DNA from: Pyropia yezoensis
Lineage: Eukaryota; Rhodophyta; Bangiophyceae; Bangiales; Bangiaceae
Assembly (NCBI GenBank): GCA_009829735.1
Contig: CM020619.1
Span: 33,892,283-33,956,282 of the forward strand
Length of the DNA: 64,000 bases
Reading direction: 5' to 3'
Position numbers and translations under genes: made by a program. Numbering within the stretch: position 1 is the first letter of the stretch; each line of letters begins with the position of its first letter. Below are positions 45,001 to 51,770 of this stretch, piece after piece. The notes under the pieces are model-generated. The model was not told the DNA's origin, made no database searches, and saw nothing but the letters and a program-made list of their open reading frames with translations.

Positions 45001-45350
45001 TCGCTGTCGGCCCCGCGTCCGCCACCGGCGCCGTCGTTGTCACTCGATGACGGCGATGGTGCCCACCGCTGTGATGGCCGCCACGCCTCCACAGGGCGAC
45101 GCCCCCCCGCCGCATCTGGGGAAGACCGCTCGTCACCGTCCGAGATGGACGACGACCGCGGGTCGGCAGCCGCGGAGGGGGCGCCCGTTCGCAGCGGCGG
45201 TGGCGGCCGACGCGCCCCGCCCGCCACATGCAGCGCCGTCACCGCCGCCGCCGCTGCCTGCGGCGGTGACGCCCACGGCGGCACTGGCCCAGCGTCGGCC
45301 GAGTCGTCACTATCACTCAGCAGCGGCGGCGGCTCATCATCAAGGTCCAT
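42084..45350 (-). CDS. RING-H2 finger protein with repeated PPLLSDSD and PPLCxCGxRH motifs
   Basis: 1088 aa from the ATG at 45350. The C-terminus (residues 1037-1077) is a RING-H2 finger: CVVC, 14 residues, CRHVLHASC, 10 residues, CPSC. This indicates an E3 ubiquitin ligase. The first 600 residues are acidic and disordered, with nine copies of a short motif of the form PPLLSDSDSD (for example near residues 8-15). Variants include PPSLLSETDSD, PPPLCTDSE, PPLMSDSDSD and MPALVSDSDE. A second motif, LPPLCxCGxRH, occurs at about 43.05, 42.89 and 42.82 kb, plus CACGLRH near 42.75 kb, in a very acidic region. The Ser-Asp-Ser-Asp runs fit casein kinase 2 sites. No intron is evident. The targets are unknown. 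A phospho-dependent or SUMO-interacting tether is possible but unproven. Confidence 0.78.
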   Translation of the reverse strand: MDLDDEPPPLLSDSDDSADAGPVPPWASPPQAAAAAVTALHVAGGARRPPPPLRTGAPSAAADPRSSSISDGDERSSPDAAGGRRPVEAWRPSQRWAPSPSSSDNDGAGGGRGADSDDGGPPSLLSETDSDAAPGGWTLGRLTESKGNRGGSAGGGGGAGGATVGPRRNDRGDRGGDSGGRGGGGGGGGNCGGGGGGRQPPPAADDDSGDSTPPPLCTDSEASEAEEGAGGGHDATAGLPLRSSGRAPDAGRRGAPAPAVAAADADDSDGGPPPLMSDSDSDGVMASVAAPAAPPQTRAATAAAVAATSPRGARVHARSNGGGGGSSSEDSGSSDSCSTGGPPPLLSDSESDGEVGAAARRGGSCPHAGPTRTSGAPRGGRPGNADSDGMAPLLSGGEASAPRSAPCPHRAETERASNTAAATAATAASAAASSSSDGDDSPPPLMSDDDACGCRVDHCQDRATMAAGLPVTWSSVDVDNASNGMPALVSDSDEDRGDGAARRGTVGRGQTGGAAARSCPGRSREGHPGQLTSSRRPTAASGPPPTASTAARSPSDSDDEPPPLLSDSDTSDGAARGPRSAPAAARTGSAPPSALNRRSVGSRRRILTTRRRRVGGGRRAPRLANTGCTCGRNLAVVGNRSVAAAADAAVAAQVADAAAAERVAPLTGADGGSGGGGGGGLPSLRSFGQRGAGDGGREGVTTPGPMDPVAAVAMAAAAALAADADAATAGQSTRPLCRSCRAAQMSAVTRAAEAVAAELPTELPPLCACGVRHPVVPDNHSSGDGDGEDADEDSEADYENDEADDDDEEVVDVDDDEDGDLPPLCSCGMRHADEDEEEEDLPPLCSCGLRHDPEEMPIAIPERCACGLRHGYDDVDDESHGDGDGGGGGGGGGYGFLPWNSHLAGLSADEAMAAVQSSLAALPGGAAALAEAAASGDAAGLPPFVMPFGPVMLDGNGMAFLRHGGDEPPSPPPRAGLSTATIERLAPAVAWPPPSPTAPATATVPTAVDSAATAATDGTLPLAPTVAAVTNFAEEDCVVCQESLCGPARVRVLPCRHVLHASCADRWLTGNATCPSCRYDLADGAATV

Positions 45351-45789
45351 GGCAGCGGTGGTGGGGGTCCCTCACCCCCGGGAGGAGCACGACAGCGGGG
45401 AGACGGTCGGCGCGGCCGCCTGCACGAGAAGAGAGGGGGGAGGGAATCGGTCGGTTGAATGGCGCGTGGGCCGACGTGAGGCGGCGTCCGCCCCGCCAAG
45501 GACAGCGGGGTGCAGCGCCGACGCGAACGCGGTCGCCGCTGCCGTCGCCGCCACCGTCGTCGTCGTCTTCGTCGACGACGTCCACGTTCACGTCTTCTCG
45601 GCAGGGGCAAACGTATTCCGTCGCCACGGCCGGCACAGGGACGGGGGGACACCGGGAGGCGCCGCCAAAGGCAGCCGGGCACGGCACCGCCCGCCCACTC
45701 GCGTGGCCACGACGCTCGTCCGCGCTGACTGCCCAGCTGGGCGCCAGGCTGGTTCGAATTTTGTCAAGACGAAAAAAATATTGATGGCT
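45351..45789 (-). promoter_or_regulatory. Promoter and 5' flank of the RING gene
   Basis: 440 bases lie between the RING start codon and the foldback element. The first 420 bases are GC-rich without a clear TATA box. Near 45.77-45.79 kb the sequence turns AT-rich (AAAAAAATATTGATGG), next to the TGTAC palindromes. A short antisense frame here has no recognisable product. Confidence 0.35.
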
Positions 45790-45811
45790 TGTACAATGTA
45801 CTGTACAGTAC
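45790..45811. promoter_or_regulatory. TGTACAATGTACTGTACAGT palindrome cluster
   Basis: Overlapping TGTAC half-sites form an almost perfect palindrome at the outer edge of the foldback element, about 440 bases upstream of the RING start. The opposite edge of the foldback (46767-46776) has GTACAGTACA, so these sites may be the element's terminal sequence. Confidence 0.4.
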
Positions 45812-46782
45812 GAGGCCAATGATATTTCCACCCCCCCAAATTTAGTCTCGACCGCCCCCTTCTTGCGTCTCATACTCGGCTATAAAGCAACGCCTCAGGG
45901 GTTTCTTGGGATAAAGCAACGCCCCAGGGATTTCTTGGGCTCACTGTGCTCCTGAGGACATCTTCTATCTTTCTGAGTCAACACATTGCCACCTCCTCTG
46001 AACTCACGGAGTAGAGCTGGCCTCGGGTTGGAGAGAGTCGAGCACAGTAAAATCTGGACAGTGCCACTCCTGCAGCCTTGTAGCAGTGCTGTTCTGAGCA
46101 TACGACTTCTTCATCAAGACACAGATGGTGTGCCCGTATTGTACGAGTGCCGTATGTATCTTTCCCGCAGAGTCTGTGGCAGATGCACATCATTTTCTCC
46201 CTTGAGGACTGAGACAGCCGGAGCTCCTGTTCTTTCATCGCCTCGTGCTGCGGAACGAAACTGATGGAATTGCTCTTGAGAGGTACCCATGTCACCAGCA
46301 AACTGCGTTCCGTGCAGGTGAAGCCTCTATCGCCTCTATAGTTACCAGTACCGAAGCCTTACACGGTTGCGACCCCCGGCCCGTACATGAGTCGGCCATG
46401 ACAATGGGAGAACATCCTGTGCATCTGCCACAGATGCTGCGCGAGAGGTACATACGGCACTCATGCAATATGAGCACACCATCTGTGTCTTGATGAAGAA
46501 GTCGTATGCTCAGAACAGCACTGCTACAAGGCTGCAGGAGTGGCACTGTCCAGATTTTACTGTGCTCGACTCTCTCCAACCTGAGGCCAGCTCTACTCCG
46601 CAAGTTCAGAGGAGGTGGCAATGTGTTGACTCAGAAAGAAAGAAGACGTCCTCAGGAGCACAGTGAGCCCAAGAGACCCCTGAGGCGTTGCTTTATAGCC
46701 GAGTATGAGACGCAAGAAGGGGGCGGTCGAGACCAATTTGGCGGGGGTGGAAGTATTATTGGCCTCGTACAGTACATACACG
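45791..46782. mobile_element. Foldback (inverted-repeat) element
   Basis: The left arm (about 45791-46202) and right arm (about 46408-46782, reverse complement) match closely over most of their length, with a spacer of about 205 bases. The left arm has an extra tandem copy of about 30 bases (ATAAAGCAACGCCCCAGGGA and onward, near 45.91 kb). Each arm contains TATAAAG pointing inward (45881-45887; 46691-46697 on minus) and the same short open frame starting MetProProProLeuAsn. Composition is far less GC-rich than the neighbouring genes. No transposase is recognised. The outer ends carry GTAC palindromes. A transcript through it would fold into a long hairpin. Confidence 0.75.
46767..46776. promoter_or_regulatory. 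GTACAGTACA at right end of foldback
   Basis: It is the inverse of the motif at the left end and marks the right limit of the inverted repeat. Confidence 0.35.
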
Positions 46783-46832
46783 CAGGCGTCGGCTCGCCGG
46801 ACAGTCACCTAATTAGGCGCGTTAGCGACGAC

Positions 46833-47195
46833 ATGCAGTGTTATCTTACTGTGGCAAAAACCACTCACACACACGGCACCCAAGTTGGCGCGGTGCGCAA
46901 GGGCTGCCTCCCGTGTCGGGGGAACCAGAAGAAGTGCAAGTCGCACACACGCTGTCCCTGTTGCGGGGCAATCCCCCCACCAGTAAACAAGAAGATGGTG
47001 TGTGGGCCAACAGTTTCTTGGTCGGGACGGGGAAGCGAGGCCAAGCCCCGCTGTCCCTCCCCTTATCCCCCCAGGGTCCCCTCAGAATCTCGCCACTCAG
47101 AATCTCCCACCCCAGCACCTGCCCACCGGGCCACACGAAAATTGAAGACGATAAAATGCAGAAAACCCTCAAATCCAAGTTGGATTTACTACTAA
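46833..47195 (+). CDS. Hypothetical Cys-rich protein (120 aa)
   Basis: The frame starts at ATG 46833 (MetGlnCysTyrLeu). A basic Cys cluster, GCLPCRGNQKKCKSHTRCPC plus one further Cys, has the spacing C-x2-C-x6-C-x5-C-x2-C, close to a Zn2Cys6 binuclear cluster but without a well-placed sixth Cys. The rest is Pro/Ser-rich and ends LysLeuLysThrIleLys...TrpIleTyrTyr. The sequence is moderately GC-rich, unlike the host genes, so this may be part of an unrecognised mobile element adjoining the foldback. Weakly supported. Confidence 0.22.
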   Translation: MQCYLTVAKTTHTHGTQVGAVRKGCLPCRGNQKKCKSHTRCPCCGAIPPPVNKKMVCGPTVSWSGRGSEAKPRCPSPYPPRVPSESRHSESPTPAPAHRATRKLKTIKCRKPSNPSWIYY

Positions 47196-47220
47196 ACTAA
47201 CTATCCCTATCTTAGGGAAT

Positions 47221-47838
47221 ATGGACCCAAAAGCATGGGGAGAAACGGGTCAGGCTAGCTGCCTGCCGCCCCTTGCATGGCACGTGTTGCCCCCCTACTT
47301 GGGGGTCAATACTGCCACACTCCCCTCTCCTCAGTTCCGACCGACCCGGTCGGCCCTGCAAGGGGGTGTAGAAACGCACATCGCGGCATTGGGGGCGCGA
47401 CATGCTGTCACCTTACCACGACCATCGCATCCCCTTCACCTTACCCTGGGCCGCCCCACGCTGGGGAAGCCACCCGTCTACCCGCGATCCAAGCCCCCCT
47501 CAACTCGAGGCAGGTCTCGTGCAGCTGCAACCCAGTCGTCTCTCCCTAACTTGGGGAGAGCCATGGTGACCCCGGGGGTGGAGACTGACTCCCTGGACGA
47601 ACGGATGGAGGATACGTCTTGCGATGTAGCGCTCGCCGGGACTTCCGGCGGGGGCTCTGCAGTCGCTCCGGGGGATGGGATGCCCGCGTCACCCGGCTTT
47701 GGGTTGGCGGCGGAATCTCCCCCGGAGGAAGGCCCCGTTGTTCCACGGGAGGCCTTGGGGAGGTGGTTGTACCCCCCTTGGCCCCTGTACGAGGAGGGGT
47801 TGACGGCTATCCACTGTGGCCGACTTGGCACAGCGAAG
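47221..47838 (+). pseudogene. Open frame interrupted by the element C LTR
   Basis: From ATG 47221 (MetAspProLysAlaTrp) a Pro-rich frame runs about 206 codons and reaches the LTR start at 47839, then continues only as LTR sequence. Its end (ArgTrpLeuTyrProProTrpPro) and composition resemble the N-terminal parts of retroelement gag genes. No domain is recognised. The most likely reading is a retroelement or host gene cut by insertion of element C. Confidence 0.3.
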
Positions 47839-48483
47839 TGTAGCGTAATGGGACCCAGATTCCCGGACCCAGAAACCACAACCACACACACAGAGACCAC
47901 AGTCCGAAGCCCAGGAAGGAACAGGTAAGAGCCCTTGCTGATCCACTCGCCCGCCACGATACGAGGCAAAGGTAAACAGGACAAAAGCCCGAGGGAGAAG
48001 GAACCCAAAGTACTGTTGATTTTACGAGATGGCCCCGGGGAGAACCCCGGAGCACCCCTCAAGAACCTCCCCCCCCTGGCCCCTCCAGGGGCCCAGAGCG
48101 AGGCCCCCAGAGGGCGCCCCCAGCGGGCCAAGTGCCAGCAAGGCACCGGCCGCTCACCGGGCCAACACACAAAAAGCAAGCGAAATCCCCCCACACACAA
48201 ATGTCAATCCCCAAAAAAAACCCAGTGGGAAAAAGGGGAAAGACACGAAATCACGCAAGGAAAACAAATGCGAAAAATCAAACAAATAACCCGAAGGTCA
48301 GTATGCCCCAACCCGGCAAGTCCACCGCTCCGGGTGACCAATCAGGGCACCGGGCGTGTCGCCACTGCCCCGGGCCACCGATGCAGGGATCCTCGGCCAG
48401 CGCGTGGTTCCACGTAACGCTGCCAGCCGGGTCCCAAGTCAGGCTCCCGGGTTCCAACGGTCCCAGGGGCTCAGAACGCCACA
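47839..48483 (+). repeat. LTR of element C (5' LTR)
   Basis: 645 bases from TGTAGCGTAATGGG to CAGAACGCCACA. It is nearly identical to the reverse-strand LTR at 62739-63384. It begins TG and ends CA. It is followed at once by TGGCCCCCTCAC, which looks like a primer-binding site, so this copy is read as a 5' LTR and not a solo LTR. The preceding five bases are CGAAG. No matching duplication is seen in the window, so the 3' end of the element is missing or rearranged. Confidence 0.85.
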
Positions 48484-48499
48484 TGGCCCCCTCACTAGG
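48484..48499 (+). other. Putative primer-binding site of element C
   Basis: TGGCCCCCTCACTAGG starts immediately after the LTR terminal CA. The leading TGG is complementary to a tRNA CCA end. The particular tRNA was not identified. Confidence 0.4.
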
Positions 48500-49053
48500 G
48501 CCGAGCGTCCCGCCGGCCAACAAGGAAACAGAGGAAAGGGACTGGGGAACGTCTGACAGGGTTACAACAGGGCCACAACGAACGGGTTGTGGGGCCAGTG
48601 TCTGTCAACAGGGGCCCCCCGACAAGTGTCTCGTGCCAGGGGAACCCGTTCAGACTGGCCAGGGGCGGGTACAGGAGAGGTGTGGGCCACGCGCAGGGGA
48701 ACCAAAGGGGGTGTGGCGCAGCCCGCGCCGGCCGCCCACCTGCATTCCTCCTCCCCGTCGCCCTCCCCATGTGGCGCCGTACGCCAGGGGGGGGTGACGC
48801 GGTGTAGGGGCACAGGCGGGGGCCAGCGGAACGTGGGCGCAGCCCTGGTACCATTTGGAACGCAGGGGGCCAGTGGATAAGAGCACCCTCACGGGTTCCC
48901 TCGTCCCCAGCACCCGGGTCCCATTGTACCATCGTCCCCGCGGCGCTTCCCGTGGCCACCTCGTTCTCCCCCGTTTCCTCGTTCCCCTTCTCCGTCTCCG
49001 TGCCCACGTACCCAATCACCCGTACCACCACGTTCCCCTCCACCCTGGCCCCT

Positions 49054-50799
49054 ATGGTTACCGGCAGCGCCGCGGCGGGTTCGCCTGCTGGCGCGGGCCC
49101 TGGGGCCCCTGTGCGTCAAGGTGACCGAGCTGGGCAAGGTGTACCCGCTCCTGGGTCCGGGGTACCAGCTGGGCAAGGCGTACGCGATGCTCAAGGTGGC
49201 CCCATTACTGGGCCAGACGTTCTCCCAATGGATCAAGAGGAAACCGGGGCGGGCCAGGCGTACGCGGCCATAGTTGGCGTGGTTCCTGAGGACTTCGGAT
49301 CCGAGACGGTTACGGCGTGGCGTCGGGAGGAGGCACGAGGTTGGGTTACTGGTACCCGGGCCCATGGGATCCTTCGAGCCGTGGACGGGAGCTGTCCGGG
49401 TAACTCGTTTCGCAAGCAGATGGCGGTAATGCCGGATGCTCGGATCCCTGTCCTTGCGGACCGTTCCCTGTCGATTATGGTGGTACGGCACGCGGACGAG
49501 GTCGGGTACGTCGAACGGTTCAAGATGGTCCGCACGGAACTCCTCCAAGGACCCCTACCTGCCGCACCTTCACCCTGTTACCTGATCGGGTCTCCCCCGT
49601 ACCTGAACCGTCCCGGGTACCAAGTGACCCTACCTAGCCTGGTGTTCAGTCGGCACCATCGTGACAAGAGTCGGTTCCTGGTCGGGTGGCATCAACAAGA
49701 GTTCCCCAGTTGTTCCGCGACTACCCGTGAGCTCCATTACGTTCGGGTTCCACACTGGTTCGAGAACGTGGAACTACCATACGGGGCCGTTGTGGAACTT
49801 CCTGCGGTCCAGTGTTACTTCACGGAACTTCTTCGTTCGTCGGACGCGTTTGCCTGGTACGTGTTTCGAACGGAATGGGCGACCAACTGTGCTGTGTACC
49901 TGCTTGAGTTCGCCCGTCGGGAAGGTTACCTGTGCCTCTTCTCTCGGCCCCTGCGTACGTGGATCCAGCGTGTCGGTACCCGTACCATCTGTCAGGGTCC
50001 CGGTGGCGTGGACGAGGCCGCCGTGCGGGACCTGGACGCCCTTCTGACCCTTAGTGACCAAGTGATTTCCGTCGCGGGGCTCCGTGCGCGTCTCCTCGCT
50101 TCTGGGAAACGTCGCAAGGATCGCGGTTCCTTCGTTCGAGTTCGGTTCGAGAGTCGGGACGGGGTATGGGCGGCCCTGGTAGACGAGGACCTGGCCCCAC
50201 TGGACCTACCGTACTCATCGGACGTACTGGAAGGGCGTGAGATCCTCGGGGCCCAGGACGAGAACGCTGATCAGTCGGACGAGGTGGTTCCCGCAGGTCC
50301 CTCTGGGTTTCCGGGCGCTCGGTCATCGGGGTCAGCTGGTCATCGTTCCAACCCTCCCGGGGGTCGTACCGTGTACGTGGCTAACCTTCTGTACCATGGG
50401 GACGTGCCCGACGCGGAACTTATGGACCTGGAGGGAAACCTGACTACCACGGCGGTTCTTGGGCTACGCAGTTTCTTTGGGGGTTCCGCGGACGTCCTTG
50501 CGAACGCTCATGTCGGGCCCCTGTTGTCATCTTCCCTTCACGCGACGGTTAACCTTGGGGCCCGTGTAGCCGAGTGGACCCGTGCTCAAGGGGGCTCCAG
50601 TAACCCAGACTACAAAGGGCTACTGAACCTGGTAGACCGTAACGGGATCCGTGGGGACCTTGGTACCGAGTTGGGTAACGCCGAGGCGACCGCGCGACGT
50701 GCCTGGACGGGGACCCAGGAAGGTTCTCGTGTCCGTGGTCGAGACGACATGGACGAGGAAGAGTCTTCTCGTCCCGACAGTCGTTTCCGTAGGTACTAG
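49054..50799 (+). CDS. Element C large ORF, gag-like or unknown (581 aa)
   Basis: The first in-frame ATG is 49054 (MetValThrGlySer); the frame is open to about 48952 upstream. It lies 570 bases inside the element C 5' LTR, the usual place of gag. The N-terminal 60 residues are Gly/Pro-rich. The middle is well folded in appearance (RTELLQGPLPAAPSPCYLIG, RVPHWFENVELPYGAVVELP, FRTEWATNCAVYLLEFARREG). The C-terminus is acidic then basic (DDMDEEESSRPDSRFRRY). There is no CCHC knuckle, protease or RT. Codon use favours GGTACC, CGT and GTT-type codons, like element B pol and unlike host genes. It could be gag, or a protein special to this element. Confidence 0.5.
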   Translation: MVTGSAAAGSPAGAGPGAPVRQGDRAGQGVPAPGSGVPAGQGVRDAQGGPITGPDVLPMDQEETGAGQAYAAIVGVVPEDFGSETVTAWRREEARGWVTGTRAHGILRAVDGSCPGNSFRKQMAVMPDARIPVLADRSLSIMVVRHADEVGYVERFKMVRTELLQGPLPAAPSPCYLIGSPPYLNRPGYQVTLPSLVFSRHHRDKSRFLVGWHQQEFPSCSATTRELHYVRVPHWFENVELPYGAVVELPAVQCYFTELLRSSDAFAWYVFRTEWATNCAVYLLEFARREGYLCLFSRPLRTWIQRVGTRTICQGPGGVDEAAVRDLDALLTLSDQVISVAGLRARLLASGKRRKDRGSFVRVRFESRDGVWAALVDEDLAPLDLPYSSDVLEGREILGAQDENADQSDEVVPAGPSGFPGARSSGSAGHRSNPPGGRTVYVANLLYHGDVPDAELMDLEGNLTTTAVLGLRSFFGGSADVLANAHVGPLLSSSLHATVNLGARVAEWTRAQGGSSNPDYKGLLNLVDRNGIRGDLGTELGNAEATARRAWTGTQEGSRVRGRDDMDEEESSRPDSRFRRY

Positions 50800-50912
50800 G
50801 TTAGCGAGGGTATGAGGGTTCTGTGTGCGTGTTCCATGTGTTGACCCTGCGTCTTGTTGCTTGGAGAGTCATCAAATTTCCACTGCTTCTTGTCATCCTC
50901 TTGGTAGTCCTG
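50800..50912. other. Element C remnant up to element A insertion site
   Basis: 113 AT-richer bases follow the element C ORF. They end in TCCTG (50908-50912), the target duplication of element A. Before the insertion this was joined to 58388 onward. Confidence 0.6.
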
Positions 50913-51758
50913 TGTGAGGAACCACCCACACTTGGGCAGCCCTCAACGTACTCGTGATGGTGTCAGCGACCCGTGCCAGCCAATAGGGCGACAGGGTGCG
51001 GGGAAGAGGATGGAGGTGGTGACGGTGGTGGGTCTGGGGAAGGGGACGGCGCGACGTCGGTGGTGATCGAGAGAGTTCAAAGGGTGAAGGTCGTCTTTGG
51101 TCTGTGTCTGTGGTTCCCTTCCGGTCTCCCCCGGTGGCGCCGACACTCACGCACTATATACTCGCGTCGAAGCACCCGACGTGCCCCAAAGCATGCGTTT
51201 CCCCGTCGCTCCACCGGTAGGCACAAAACGGCCCAAAAACAAAGCATGGCTCTCAGAACAAAGCATGGGCGGGCGTGCGCACTAAAGGAGTGCAGCCCCA
51301 GTTTGCCCCAAACGAAGGGGTCCGGCGTGCGGCGCCTAGGGCGCCGCCCCAGCCGGCTCCAGACGCCAGTCGGCCCGAATGTCCGAGAGGCGTGTAAGCA
51401 CGATTCGATCGAGTCGGCCGAATCGGCCAGCCGGCTAGCCAGTCACATCGCTGCAATGCTGCAGCGAGGACATTTTAACGGACTCGCCAGCTGTGGCAGA
51501 TGTGGCTCGTCATGGGTGCTGACGGTGGCGCCTTTCGACAGGCCATGATGGGCTGTCGATGGCTGCTGTCGTGCGGCCGGCAGACACCGTGAGACAGCGG
51601 CTGACTCATCTTGCGTCTGGAAGGTACACCGCGTCATGCCCCACAATACAAGGAGTTGATCCATGTTGCCAGGAGTTGATTCGACAGGATCTGTAAGGAG
51701 AGGTCCCAGATATTATCCTTTAAGTATAAGGCATGGGATTAGGGGGGAAATCCTTACA
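50913..51758 (-). repeat. Element A 3' LTR
   Basis: 846 bases. On the minus strand it runs from TGTAAGGATTTCCC to TTCCTCACA. A TATATAG box lies at 51154-51160 on the minus strand. It contains a GGCGCCTAGGGCGCC palindrome. It differs from the 5' LTR at about six positions. Confidence 0.95.
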
Positions 51759-51770
51759 CCTCCCCCCCTT
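51759..51770 (-). other. Element A polypurine tract
   Basis: AAGGGGGGGAGG on the minus strand lies directly before the 3' LTR TGTAAGG, the expected place for plus-strand priming. The last bases of the pol stop codon overlap it. Confidence 0.85.

Noticed and set aside
47935-48417. ORF shared by 47935-48417 (plus) and 62698-63288 (minus), seemingly a conserved protein
   Set aside because: It lies within the LTR, and identity is explained by the two LTR copies. There is no codon-level conservation beyond that.
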